Part shown: positions 10,685 through 22,374 of the stretch, piece by piece
Layout of the letters: the number at the start of each line of letters is the position of its first letter
Position numbering within the stretch: position 1 is the stretch's first letter
Source of the DNA: Holtermannia corniformis
Taxonomy: Eukaryota; Basidiomycota; Tremellomycetes; Holtermanniales
Direction: 5' to 3'
Assembly: GCA_001599935.1 (NCBI GenBank)
Contig: BCIJ01000003.1
Span: 252,254-316,253 of the forward strand
DNA: 64,000 nt
Notes under the pieces: generated by a model
Told to the model about the DNA's origin: nothing
What the model saw: the letters and a program-made list of their open reading frames with translations, nothing else
Database searches by the model: none
Translations under genes and position numbers: made by a program

Positions 10685-13600
10685 ATGAAGTTTGGGTGCG
10701 TGACCGTGCTTGGGACCGACGTGTCGCTGAAAGGCTTGGCATTCAGGAAGCTCCTCGAGCTCAACAGCAATGTCGACTGGTGGGATAAATACGTCGAGTA
10801 CGCGACCAGTTCGTGTGACAGTGCCAGGCTCATGCTGCTTAGCTACGACGCACTGAAGAAGCGGTTCCCGAACGTACCGCTCGACCCCTCGTATCTGGCG
10901 ACTCAGGACCTCGAGTCGTCACAGCTGCTTGGGTCGCAATCAGGTCACCAAGACTATGACTCGCCTGCTGTCTTCCGCCAAGCTCTCGATCGCGAGCTGC
11001 ACAAGGTCGTTTGCTTCTACAACGAGAGGTTGGGCCGGCTCGAAAAGGCTTGGGCCGAGGTCGAGAACGAGGTTCGAGACCATGAGGACCGCGAGCTGAT
11101 CGACACCATCGAGGAGGAAGACGAAGATGAAGCGATTGAGAACGGCGATGAGATGACGGATGAGCGAGACGCGTTTCTCAGTGCCTCGAGTAGGGGTCGG
11201 AGACAACGGCCGTCAGTGATGGGTCGCTTCCTACCTCGCTTGCGGCGCAAGACGTCGCCGACTCGGCATGAAACCGACTTGCTCGAGGCCGCGTACCCAG
11301 ATCTGCGACGAGCCAACAGCAACAACAGCAAGCAAGGCTTGATCTCACCTCGGCGAACGCGTACACCCATGCGGGAGATCGACGACCCGCTCGAATCATC
11401 TCCCAACGCCCGTCGTGCTTCTGTACCCTTGCCGCGCGGTGGGCTACGGACCTCTGAAGTCGAGTCGTCCGACGAGGGCAACGTTACTGGCGATCGACGC
11501 TTGTCCATGTCATCGGCCTCGTCGGGCAGAGGCGACATCTCTCGTGGTCGCTTCCAGACCTTGGGCTTGCAGCTTATGGACCCATCGACGGTGCCTGCAT
11601 GGGTGGAGACGGATGAAGACCGACAAGTCCTGGTCTGGACGGCCGATACCAACTATGGTAGAGTGGTCCGAATTGGGTACAAGAAGCGGATTGCGCAGAT
11701 CTGGCTCGAAGCGTATGCTCTCAAGCAGTATATCGAGCTCAACAACACTGCGTTTGAAAAGATCCTCAAAAAGTGGGTCATCTGGTGGAGTGAGTCGCAG
11801 TGTTGACAATTGTGCAGATACGACAAGAACACAAACAGCAAGGTCGGTTGATCCCGTCGAGTCTTTGACAATTGTTGAGATTGTTGCAGCTCAAGAAGCA
11901 GTACATGTCGGAAGCGGTCGAGACTTCGACCCCATGGCTGCCGGAAAGCAAGGAGCACCTCGACCATTTCCTCGCTCGGATCCTGTTCATGTACCGTCGC
12001 GTCGCCGTCGCAGGCGACGAGGATCTCGCCAAAGAACAGCTCCGCGCTCAGCTCCGTGAAAAAGTCGTCGTAGACCGCGAGACCGTGTGGCAGCAGATGG
12101 TCTCTCAGCACGGTGGCCGTGTCAGCGAAGGCAAATTCCGAAGTGTCGAACCCGAAATGCACCTTTCGATCTTTGAGGAGGATCCGAGGACGATCAAGAC
12201 GCCGTTTGGCAAGATCCGATTCCCGGTTTGGCTCTCGCTCAAGGGTGCTATTGTCATCTTTGCGGTCGCGGTCCTGGTTGCGATCGTCATGGTCCAGCCG
12301 TTTGATCGAGTCGAAGAGAGTAATTGCTTGGCCATGCTGGTGTTCTGTACGATCCTTTGGGCCTCCGAGGTGGGTCAATGCCGTCAACATCAACTGGCGC
12401 TGATCGAGCCAGGCCATCCCGTTGTTTGTCACGAGTCTCTCGGTACCGCTGCTGGTCGTCGGTCTTCGAGTGATGCGCACCGCAGACGGACACGACGCGC
12501 GCATGTCGGCAGCCGACGCTACCAAGTAGGTCGTTCCTCCTCCCATTGCACCTGCTCATCGCCCCAGATACGTGTTCTCTCAAATGTTTTCGCCTACCAT
12601 CATGCTCCTCATTGGCGGCTTCACCATCGCCGCGGTCCTTTCCAAGACCCGGCTCGACGTCATGACGGCTTCAAGGGTGCTGACCGCGGCGGGCAACAAC
12701 CCGAGCCGGGTCTTGCTCGTGCTCATGTTTGTTGCGACGTTTGCGAGCATGTGGATCAGTAATGTGGCGGCACCGACTCTCTGCTATGCTTTGATCAAGG
12801 TTGGTTTGTGTAGGACTTGGCATGCGGCGTGCTGACATTGAATAGCCCATCACCGACAAGCTGCAGCCCAAGTCGGTGTTCTCTCGCGCGCTCATTGTGA
12901 GCACAGCAGGTGTTACGGGGCAAAACAACTAACGAGCCAGATCGCCATCGCGCTCGCATCCAACATTGGCGGTCAAGCATCTCCCATCTCATCGCCGCAG
13001 AACCTGATTGCGCTCGGCGCCATGGAGACGCCGCTCTCCTGGCTTCAATGGTTTGCAATCTCGATCCCGGTCTCTGGACTGAGCGTCGTCGTCATCTGGG
13101 CCGCGCTTCACCTTGGGTACAAGTGGGAGCGCGATCTCGAGATTCCAAAGATGCGCAAGAACACCGATTCGCTCACTGCGCAACACTATTACGTTCTGGT
13201 CGTCACGATCGCGACGATTGCGCTGTGGTGTGCTGAAAAGTCGCTCGAGGACTGGGTGGGCGATATGGGTATCATTGCCATCATTCCGCTGCTGGCCTTC
13301 TTTGGGACTGGGATCTTGTCAAAGGTATGTCTGGTGCTGCAATTTGAGAGTGTAGAGGCTGATTGGTATAGGACGACTTCCACTCGTTCCACTGGAGTAT
13401 CGTCTTCCTCGCCATGGGCGGCATCGCGCTCGGCAAAGCCGTGCTCTCGTCAGGCCTGCTCGACGACCTCGATCACGTCCTCGAGCGTCTGGTCGAAGGC
13501 ATGAGCCTTTACAGCATCCTCATGATCTTTTCCGGCATCGCGCTCGTGATCGCGACGTTTATCTCGCATACGATTGCTGCCGTGCTGCTGGTGCCGATTG

Positions 13601-14047
13601 CGACGCGGATTGGGGATGCGATGGACGACCCTCACCCGCGCTTGTTGATCATGGTCAGTGTCGGGGTTATGAAAGGTTGTGTAGGGCTGATGGACCTCCA
13701 GGTCACTGCGCTGATTTGCTCGGCGGGGATGGGGTTGCCTGTTAGCGGGTTCCCGAATATGACTGCGTCAGTAGAGCTGGAGCGCCGGGACGAAGACTGA
13801 TCCCAAACGCAGGATCACCCAAGAGAACATGCTCGGTCATCGCTTCATCGAAGCCTCTGATTTCCTCAAGAACGGGATCCCTGCTTCCATCCTGGCCACG
13901 TTTGTGCGTGCAGATCGGCACGTCCGAAGGCAGCGACTGACGGGAGTGGCAGGTCATCGGCACGGTCGGCTACGGAATCATGCGGGCGATAGGGTGTGTA
14001 CTGTCCCGACTGCCTGCTAGTCTACTGACATGCTATTCAGACTCTAG
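10685..14047 (+). CDS. PHO91: SPX-domain low-affinity phosphate transporter (Pho87/Pho90/Pho91 type)
   Basis: Integral membrane phosphate carrier of the DASS/SLC13 family with an N-terminal SPX domain that senses inositol pyrophosphates. About 940 residues. The SPX start MKFGKLLELNS...DKYVDYDALKKRF appears only after removing introns 10696-10746 and 10798-10842, so the first coding exon is 11 nt. Further SPX helices (FYNERLGRLEKAW, LKQYIELNNTAFEKILKK) flank a long acidic/serine-rich insert. The transporter half has about a dozen hydrophobic segments, including MFSPTIMLLIGGF, MWISNVAAPTLCYALI, SNIGGQASPISSPQN and ATFISHTIAAVLLVP, the two SNxxxP/SHT-type substrate loops of the family. It ends in a tiny exon giving GL-stop. 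Pho91 is vacuolar and Pho87/90 plasma-membrane in yeast; which one this resembles cannot be settled here. Confidence 0.92.
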
Positions 14048-14513
14048 ATGGTGATTCCAGTGACGGTTCGCAAACATGCATGACATGGCGGGCGCTAGCG
14101 GTCGTATTCGGCGACGAGTCTAAACGTGCACGCTATCTGCCCCACCGAGTTTGAATAATTATGTGCTTTGCCCAGTCCACTATTCGTCCGTCTTGCTTCG
14201 TCCAGTCTTGGAACGAGCACCGCGAGCAGCACAGCAGACGAGATCACCTTGACAAGAGAGCAGCTACCGGCCATCGTCAAAGGACCCGAAAAGAACCCAC
14301 GTTTGTAAGGACAGATTGGCCCGGAACCCCTCGAGAGGCGGGTCAAAACCTTGGTTGCTTGGATTCACACTCGGCTCGCTCACTCCATCTCGAGGGATGG
14401 AGAGCCGGTAGCGCACACGTTCAAACCCTAGTATCACAGAGCAAAGTAGTCTTATCTACGCTTCCGACGCGACTCGACTCGACACTCGACTACCCGCCAT
14501 TGACCCGGCAACC
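14048..14513. other. Intergenic spacer upstream of PRPP synthetase
   Basis: 466 bp holding the transporter 3' end and the PRPP synthetase promoter and leader. The open frames crossing it match no family and have no splice context. I see no repeats or RNA genes. Confidence 0.4.
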
Positions 14514-15854
14514 ATGTCGTCGGCCGCTTTCTCCACCATCAAGCTCTTTTCAGGTTGGTAGTCTTGCACGGTATTGGAGGTGCTCGCTGACGCGGGATGT
14601 AGGGACAAGTCACCCAGAGCTAGCAAACCTCATTGCCAAGCGGTCAGTCTCCGCCTTGAAGCCACAAGACGGGCGGCTGACTCTCTGGTCCTAGGTTGCG
14701 GATCCCGCTCGCAAAGGCCAACATTGTGCACCCGCCGTCTGGCGAGACAAAGGTCACTATCGTCGAGAGCGTCCGGGACTATGACGTCTACATCCTCAAC
14801 ACGGTGAGTCATGCCGTTCGACAGGACGCAACGCCCACAATTGACATTGTGGTTCTCAGGGCGCCGGAGCTGTCAACACGTCGTTGATGGAGCTCTGTAT
14901 CATGATCCACGCATGCAAGGTCCGTGCATGCCATTCGGGTCGAGAGTCGAGGGTTGACCGCGCACGCAGATCGCCTCGGCTCGCCGGATCACCGCCATCA
15001 TCCCCCATTTCCCTTATGCGCGCCAGGACAAAAAGGACAAGTCGCGCGCGCCGATCACGGCCAAGCTGGTGGCCAACATGCTGCGAGAGGCGGGCTGTGA
15101 CCATGTCATCACCATGGACCTGCACGCCAGTCAGATCCAGGGCTTCTTTGACGTCCCGGTAGATAAGTACGTACGGAGTTGGTACACCGGAGATTGACTG
15201 ACGTATGCGGTTTTCCCTCATCTAGCGTGAGTCGCTGCTCTGGATCAGTGTGCTAGATCTAACAACCCACAGCTCTACGCCGAGCCGGCCATGATCAACT
15301 ATATGCGAGACAACATTGACGTCAAGAACTGCGTGATTGTCTCGCCCGACGCCGGTGGCGCCAAGCGAGCCACGTCCATCGCCGACCGGCTCAACACCGA
15401 CTTTGCCCTGTTCCACAAGGAGCGCAAGAAGGCCAACGAGGTCTCGCGCATGGTCCTCGTCGGCTCCGTCACGGGCAAGATTGCCATCCTAGTCGACGAC
15501 ATGGCCGATACGTGCGGTACGCTCGGTCTAGCCGCAAAGAATTTGCTCGAAGCGGGCGCGACAAAGGTCTATGCGCTCGTGACCCACGGCATCCTATCCG
15601 GTCCGGCGCTCAAGGTCATCCAGGAGAGCGGGATGGAGAAGCTCGTGGTGACCAACACGATCCCGCAACGGGATCGTCAGACCGAGTGCGACAAGATCGA
15701 GGTCGTGGATGTCAGCCATGTGCTGGCAGAGACGATCCGGAGGAGTCACTTTGGCGAGTCGATTGTGAGTGGGCCTTGCCTTCTTCCTGCAATTGACCCC
15801 TCGCAGTCATACCTGTTCCACGAGGTGCCGTATGTCGTCAACGAGGTCCTCTAG
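14514..15854 (+). CDS. PRS: Ribose-phosphate pyrophosphokinase (PRPP synthetase)
   Basis: Makes 5-phosphoribosyl-1-pyrophosphate from ribose 5-phosphate and ATP, feeding purine, pyrimidine, His, Trp and NAD synthesis in the cytosol. About 333 residues, the usual size. Conserved blocks: [31 protein letters not shown], the catalytic loop region [23 protein letters not shown] and the PRPP-binding loop [11 protein letters not shown]. It lacks the large insertions of yeast Prs1/Prs5. Introns include 14553-14601 and about five more. The invariant VDNLYAEP segment is best explained by introns 15167-15225 and 15227-15272 separated by a single-base exon (C at 15226). The alternative single intron 15171-15272 gives VDKYLYAEP. 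The gene is convergent with the minus-strand membrane protein gene; 222 bp separate them. Confidence 0.96.
15226..15226 (+). other. Candidate 1-nt micro-exon in the PRPP synthetase gene
   Basis: A single C lies between two introns with standard signals: 15167-15225 (donor GTACGT, CTGAC branch, pyrimidine tract, acceptor TAG) and 15227-15272 (donor GTGAGT, CTAAC branch, acceptor CAG). Upstream exon ...GAT AA plus C plus CTC TAC restores D-N-L-Y, which is invariant in the family. Confidence 0.6.
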
Positions 15855-16076
15855 TCTGCTCTGTAGCCCTTTCCCTGTCCCTCAGTGAAGACGCCTCGCG
15901 TCAGCCATCCGGCACCCACTCCCAAAACGGGGCTCAGCCCCTCCCACACTATCTACATCAATGCATCGTGTCATGTCAAAGGTCATGTAGCGGACAAAGT
16001 CGAGAGTCATGCGATGCGAACAGGGATGGATGAATGCACAATGGGATGGGGGTGATGGAATGAACAAACGGTGTGA

Positions 16077-17326
16077 TCAGAACGGACGGCGGTGTCGATT
16101 CGCCATGGCTGAGCGGGTGACGGACGGTCCGGGAGTGTCGGTACGCCACTCTTGGTAGAGCTGGTACAGGAGGTATAGGAAGCGACCGAACGCGAGCGCA
16201 ATGACGACGACGACGGTGAAGCTGAAAGAGTCGGATGAGCCATTGGTTGCTGGTGCTTGCGGTGACTGCAGTGCTCTCAGCTAGGTAGTTGCTAGCCCGA
16301 CTCGCAACTCACACGACGGCGCCGCCAGCCTCTGTGATCGAGCCAATCGGTGAAACGTGTCCAGGCGGCATGCAGCAGCCCGAGGCCGACGACGCAGGCG
16401 AACAGCCAAAAGGTTAGGATCAGGACCGAGATCAGGATGAGCGCGCACGCCCACTGCCACACGCGAAGCGCGGCTTGGGACGCGCCGACTTGAAGACGAG
16501 CCAGTTCCTGAGGGTCACCGTGGTGTGACGCGTGGTAGTAGACGGTTGTGCCCGGTGGGTGGTCGCTCGAGCTGGGCGAGGCGCGGCGTGGACGGAACGA
16601 AGCGGGAGCGCTCGGAGCGACTCTGGGTGGCCAGTCGCGCTTTGGTGCAAACATGTTGCCGCGACGTGAGAGCGTGTCTTGATAGGCCCAGGCTGTACGA
16701 CCGCTCTGGGCTTTGGTTGGGCTCTCGTCGTCTTCAGTGTCCGACTCGGTCGCGACTCTAGGCCGCTCGGTATCTTCGCTCTCTCCTTCATCCGACGGCT
16801 CGACGACGACTTGAGCGGTACGCTCAGTCTGTACAGGGATGTAGTTGCCACGACCGTCCGAGACGCCAAGCCAGCTCCGAGCCGTGACTGTTCTCGAGCT
16901 CGTGTGCGTCGTCATCCCGGTCGGGATTGACGAGTGCGGGTTATCGTACCTGTACGAGCGGAGGATGGACGCCGTCTGCTCTGTGCGCGTAAACGATGCT
17001 TCTGGCTCGCGAGTGCGCGATCGAGGCGAGCCCGTCACGTCTATCACTGGGATCGAGCCGTCGTCGACGCCGTACGCTCGGCGACGCTCGACGGGGCTGG
17101 CAAACGAGATGGACGCGGCACGACGCGGCGGCGAGACCTCTTGCTCGGGCGGTGTGAGCGGTAGCGATGAGCTGCTACCCGTCGGATGGAGCTGCATGAG
17201 CTGGGAGGATGCGGGTGACGCTTCAGGGGAGGGAGGGTGTGAGCTCGACTGTGGGAACGGCTTTCGGTCGAGTTTCTGTCTCTCGTCTTGGTTTGACGAT
17301 CCCGGAGGACCCTTCTTCTTGGTCAT
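16077..17326 (-). CDS. Serine-rich protein with two C-terminal membrane segments, function unknown
   Basis: I do not recognise this family. Two exons: 17326-16313 and 16265-16077 (intron 16266-16312), about 400 residues. Residues 1-280 are disordered, rich in S, P, R and E, with an acidic stretch (EPSDEGESEDTE) and many S/TP sites that could be kinase targets. A first membrane segment follows (about 298-325, ALILISVLILTFWLFACVVG), then a short amphipathic stretch with W, R and D. A second membrane segment lies in the last exon (FTVVVIALAFGRFLYLLY), and the protein ends with a basic tail. It looks like a two-span membrane anchor with a long cytosolic N-terminal arm. The start ATG at 17326 lies only 141 bp from the stop codon of the alanine aminotransferase gene on the same strand. 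Confidence 0.65.
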
Positions 17327-17437
17327 GGTGGCCGATCTAGACGCAGAATGTGATCTGCGCCGCGCTCAAGGTGATCATTGACAGTGGTTTGTTCGGATCC
17401 AAGTGGTCAAGTCGGGAACAGGTTCCAACCGGTGCAT

Positions 17438-17449
17438 CGTCACGTGACG
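17438..17449. promoter_or_regulatory. 12-bp perfect palindrome with CACGTG core
   Basis: CGTCACGTGACG is its own reverse complement and sits in the 140-bp gap between the aminotransferase stop and the start of the two-span membrane protein gene. CACGTG is the classic bHLH (E-box) site. It would act on the 17326 minus-strand gene, lying about 112 bp upstream of its ATG. Confidence 0.4.
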
Positions 17450-17466
17450 TGATTACATTAATCGAT

Positions 17467-20400
17467 CTACGCCCACTTCTGCATAAAGTCGTTGTGGAAC
17501 CGCTCAATCTTGGCCACGTAGTCCTCGACGCCTGGGTGGGTCAGCAGAGTCTAGCGCGCGCGGGATGGAGGACTCACCGGGGCACAAGGCCGTCACCCGA
17601 ACGTGATAGGTTCCCGCTTGCTGCCCGAAACCCGAACCTGCCACGGCGCAGATCCCAGTCGCATCTAGGGTCGTCAGTCCCAGCACGGTACCGCGAGCTA
17701 ACAACGCACCCAACAACTCGAGCGTATAGTACACATCGGCCTTTTTGCCCAAGCGCTCGGCCTCGTTGACAGCGCGCTCGGGAATGTCAATCCGTGGGAA
17801 GAGGTACATTGCACCCTCGGCAGGCTGGCACGACATGCGCTCCAACTTGTTGAAGCGCTCCGCCATGAACAGGGATCGTGACCGCAGGTTGTCGAGCGTC
17901 GTCGACGTTTCCGTCTGCCACTGAGCATAAGACGGCTCTCCGGGCTTTGGCGGAGACACGAGCAGGTCGACACCAATCTGAGTCGTCATCAGTATGCGTG
18001 CAGGAACGGTAAGATGACCCACCTGACCAGTCACAGGCGGACACAGCGTGATGGACGCCATCTTGTAGATCTGCGCCATGACCTCGTCCTCGATATTGAC
18101 GCACTCAAAGTACCCGCCACGACGACCGCACTCGCCACTCATCCCCTTTGAAATCGAGTGGAAGCTGATCAACTCGACGCCGTTTGCGACCTCGGCCGGC
18201 ATCGAGCGCAAGACCTTTTTGAACGAGTGGAACGGCTTGTTGACCTCGTCGAAAATGTTGGATTGATACACCTCGTCGGCGAGGAGGAGGATCCCCTCGT
18301 TGTAACACAGTTGGACGACCTGCTTCATGTCTTCCAGGGACAAGCATGCGCCAGTTGGGTTGCCAGGGTTGATGATGACCAGCGCTTTGACCGGTGTGCC
18401 GTCCGCTTTCGCTTTGGCAATGGTTTCAGACAAGACTGTTTGCGCGAGCGACCAGCCCGACGTCTCGCTCAGGTCGTATGGCAACGGTTTGCCCGAGATG
18501 AACGAGAGCGTGGCGGTGTACAAGGGGTATTGAGGGATGGGGATCCTGCCGGCGTCAGCAAGGTCATAGTGGCACTGACTCACATGCAGCCGTCTCCGGG
18601 CCGCAAAGCGAGGCCCATGATCTGGCTCACACCAGCCGAAGCTCCCGCGGTGAGATAGATGCTCTCCGGGTCGGCGGGGTAGCCATCGCGCTCTGCAAAA
18701 GTCAGCATATTGCACCGCGCAAGCAAACGATCCGATAAATGCCACGTCGCCTACAGCAAAATGCACAGCACGAGCTCAATCGCTACGTGAAACCCGTTCT
18801 GATTGCAGAACGGTCATCACGACGCAGTACGAGATGAGGTTGACGTGTCGAGACTTGCTCATTCCCATCGGGCCCTGTACCACCGACAAACGCGAGCAGC
18901 ATCGAGGATCCAGCGAGAGCACAATCGGTGCGCTCAACCTCGATCGGCACAATGCTTGCTGCTTGGCATAGCTCGCTGGGCAAGGATCGCCTAGGTTGGC
19001 TCGCACAAAGCCCGTCAGCCCAGAGGGCTGGAGGCAATGTCGAGCAAAGGCATGCCTGCCTGCAGCTGACCGCTACTGATCGACAAACGGGCAGCTACGC
19101 CGAGTTCGACTACAACGAGCGTTCGCTGACGCACGTTGACGCAGATGCGGCTATAGCTTGTACCAGAGGATTGGTTGCGATCGCGCACTAGTCGTGAACG
19201 ACCGAGGTGCCGACCAGATCGCCTTGCTCAAACGGGTACGTTGCACGCTCACTTGAGGCGTCGTCTGCTCTGCACTCGTAGCTCCATCGCGGCGGTTATT
19301 CCAGCTCCACAGCTGTCGGAATGAGGCGCACGCTCTTGCAGATTGCTTTCTGCGATGAGCACAGCGCCGATGAGAGAGCAGCGGCTGTTCATACATTGCT
19401 CGGCCGCTGACCAAGCTCATATCATCCACGAGATCGCTTCGACCAGCTGATCGACAGCAACACTCAGCTCACGCGAGCTGTCTGTCCTGCGTGCCGCTCA
19501 GAGCTCGTTGGGATCAAGTCGTCCTCGCAGTGCAATATGCAATATGTCCCTTGCCCGCCCAGGTAAACATTTCAGAAGCGACGTCATCGCTCCCGTTCGT
19601 CTTCCAGTGCGGACACTAAAGGGCTGGGATAGCTACGAGTGTGCGGAGCTGGGCGGCGGTCGAGCTCGCCGACAGCTGTCCTGGTACATACACGGATACT
19701 TTGGCTTGGCTCGATCGGACGGGAACCGCACATTACGACTTGGACCCGGTGCACAGACACGAGATGCGAGGAAAGTGACCGATGGCCGCGTTCGACACTG
19801 TGCTCGCAGCTAGTCCGTTTCGGCAGTGACGAGGGAACGCTCGCACTTTCCGAGTACCCAGCTGGCACGATCCCGCAGCGGGTCAAGTCACTAACAAAGT
19901 ATAGACAAGCCGAGCCGCGACTCACGCTCGATAAACTTTGCGACCCTCTGCCGGATCTGCAGCACGCCCTTTGAATGCGTGTACGCTCCCGTCGAGCCGA
20001 TCTCGGCGTAGAGGCTGCGTGCACGCTCGAGTACGTCTGAAGGGTAGATTTGCGAGGCGAGAGGGTGATCGAGTAGGTCTGGGTATTCAACGAGGGAGAT
20101 GACCTGCAGCGAGCGTGAGCGAGCTAATCGCAGAGGAACAAAGATAGCCAGTCGATAGAGAATGTATGTAGCTAGTCGAGAGAGCAAGAGAGACGGACCT
20201 GCCGCCAGTAGGTGATCGGGATCTGATCCAACCCCTTTTGCTGCGGGTTACCGATATTGGCCGTGACGACCTTGTCGAACGGGAGGTGGTTTACGTTTGG
20301 GTCGCCGTTGGCAAGCAGTTGCTGGTACTGATCCGCTTTCACGGCCAGTTCGCCCCGGACGGCGTATTCGACCTCGAGCACGGCCGGGTTGATCGTCTTG

Positions 20401-20483
20401 TTGGTGAGGGCTTTGGCGTGCGTGTGGGCTGCGCGCGTCATGCTGAGTGCTCTGCGCAGGCCTAGGGTCCGGGTCAGTGACAT
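17467..20483 (-). CDS. ALT1: Alanine aminotransferase, probably mitochondrial
   Basis: PLP enzyme interconverting L-alanine + 2-oxoglutarate with pyruvate + L-glutamate. Reading the minus strand, exon 1 starts at 20483 with MSLTRTLGLRRALS, a basic, acid-free leader typical of mitochondrial import. Conserved blocks follow: LEVEYAVRGEL, ANIGNPQQKG, TAGASAGV, PQYPLYTATL, NPGNPTGACLS, LADEVYQSNIF, the PLP-lysine motif SISKGMSGECGRRGGYFE and GSGFGQ-GTYHVR; the protein ends FMQKWA. The splice FIE(Q)RDGYPADPESIYL spans an intron of 1,233 nt (18693-19925) with normal donor GTGAGT and CTGAC/CAG acceptor; all other introns are about 45-60 nt. Start 20441 would remove the leader and give a cytosolic form, as in organisms with dual targeting. 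Confidence 0.95.
18693..19925 (-). other. Exceptionally long (1,233 nt) intron in the alanine aminotransferase gene
   Basis: The boundaries are fixed by coding continuity on either side (FIE / RDGYPAD). No reading frame inside resembles a known protein, and I could not find terminal inverted repeats or target-site duplications at its ends. A GTGATGA C-box-like element lies on the minus strand at 18813-18819, but no convincing snoRNA partner boxes or stem. Content unexplained. Confidence 0.7.
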
Positions 20484-21421
20484 TGTCGTCGTTGGAGTCG
20501 AGTCGATGACTGACCAAAGAATCTCGTGTGGCTGCTCGGCTCAGGGCTGACTCGGTTGGACGTGCGGGGTGGTGATCGGGTTCTTATGGCTGGCTGGGGA
20601 GTGACAAGATAGTAGTGTACAACTCTCGGAGAGCGATAAGGGCTGCAGGGGTACAACGGAAGTGAGATAGCGAGCGATCAACGGAGACGCAAGCTCTGGC
20701 AGCGCGAACGGGGTCCGCGGTCGATCCGGTCGCGCCGCTGATGCCGGTTCGGTCGCACTGGACGGCGAACGGAACGGCAAAGAGAGCTGCAGCTGACCTG
20801 TGCGAACCGAGCTTGCTCTCACCGTGCTGCCTGTCGATCACAGCGTCGGACGTGCATGCTCGCCAGAGTGCAATCGACATAGCCGAGCGAGTTGCCGACG
20901 AGCAAGCATGGCATGACGTGCATCAATCGACCCGCAGCATGTTGCAGTCTAGCAGTCCTTTGCAGACATTCCATAACTAGAGCAGGCCATCGATGATCGC
21001 GTCCTCCCTCTGACTCTGGGTTGGTGACACGATCGGGCGACGGCCGCTCAAAGGACACACACACACACGGTCACCCCCTGAAACGATCCCAAGCCGCCAA
21101 CAGCGACCGAGTCGGACTATGTATCACAGCAATCCTGTGCAGCATCGTCTACCCACAGCAGCAGCAGTGTTCGATAGGCTAGTACCATGAGCCCATATGC
21201 ATCTCTGATCGTCAGCTTGCCGCAGCAGGAATGGGTACCCCTCTGGCCGTGCGGTCCAAGCCCCTATGGACGCCCGCACGCTCTCGGATCGCTCATGCTT
21301 GTTGAGCGACCGTCTAGCACGCGCACGCCGCCATCGCATCGCAATGGCCCCAACACGATCCTCGGTCCTTCGTGTGCAGCCAAAGCCGCCGTTGACAGAC
21401 ACCAACGGCTGATCCTTTGAC
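20484..21421. other. Divergent intergenic region with (AC)7 microsatellite
   Basis: 938 bp between the start codons of the aminotransferase (minus) and an unknown gene (plus); presumably both promoters. It contains an (AC)7 run at 21055-21068. No RNA gene or conserved coding segment is seen. Confidence 0.45.
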
Positions 21422-22250
21422 ATGGCGCCCCTCGAGACGATAGAGTCGGTCGATGAGCGCGTGGCAGGATCAGGATCAGGATCCAAGGGGAAATCCAAGG
21501 TGTGTGAGAGCCTGCTCGCTCGCTGGCTGGGCTGATCCTGTAGGCGACGGGACCGATTGAGCATGTGCTAGATTTCGAGACGGAGACGGCGCCGGCCCCG
21601 ATGCCAGCCCAGAGTCCTCGCAGGACGCACCTCCAACGCCAGATCCCAACCACATGGCCCGCTCACCTGTCTTCTGCACGGCTCGCAGAGCTTCTCAAGG
21701 TCAGCCGCGGCGTGCTCGCGACTGGCTGATACTGACGGATCGTAGGGTATGACGGACGCCGCTCAGGCTTATAACACGCACCAAGCGACGGCCGCGACGC
21801 CACCGTTCTACGCTCTGCAGCCGACGACCAGCACCACTTCCACCTCCAACAGCGGTCTCCCACCCGCCGGCTCGGCCAGTACCGACCGCGCGTCGCTCGT
21901 CCTGATCCGAGACGAGAGGATGCGGAGGCGCGCCCACGCCGAACAGGCCGAAGGGCTGTGGATCGTGCGTTTGCATGCTGGCGTCCCGTCACTGATCCGT
22001 CCCGGCAGGAATACTGCGAGGCGAGAGAACGGTACGCTGATTGTGTGAGGGAAAGGGAACTCGCGTCGTTACCGGATGCAGTGAGTGACAGTGTCCATCG
22101 ACCACGGTCGTCTCTCACGCCCGCATCCAGGTCGTGTACAACCTCCACCGCGCGTTCCAGAACGCGATCAATACCGGCCCACCGTTTGATGGCCGGCGGA
22201 GCGGCAAGGTGCATGGGGATCGACGGCGGCGCGCGTCGGGAGCGCTGTAG
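21422..22250 (+). CDS. Hypothetical protein, about 210 residues
   Basis: Not recognised. Five exons joined by standard short introns (the first starts at 21504, with others near 21700, 21964 and 22081) give a continuous frame from ATG 21422 to TAG 22250. The start is acidic with a GSGSGSKGKSK linker. A helical segment (HLSSARLAELLKGMTDAAQAYN) is followed by an S/T/P-rich linker, then a charged helical region (DERMRRRAHAEQAEGLWIEYCEARERY, VVYNLHRAFQNAINTG) and a basic tail. The layout suggests a small adaptor or complex subunit, without catalytic motifs. Support for a real gene is the uninterrupted frame across four good introns. It lies 190 bp upstream of the MEMO1-family gene on the same strand. 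Confidence 0.55.
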
Positions 22251-22374
22251 CATTGCGAGCGGGCCGAGCAGGCAGGCAGAGCATACATAGTGTTGCATAG
22301 GCATCGGTTGGTTGTGCGTGCTACGCGGGTGCTAGCGGATGCCGACGAGCGGATGCGGGGTAGTGAGCGCTCGC

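Noticed and set aside
18703..18819. Possible C/D-box snoRNA inside the long aminotransferase intron
   Set aside because: A good C box is present, but the only matching CTGA is the intron branch site and no terminal stem is seen.
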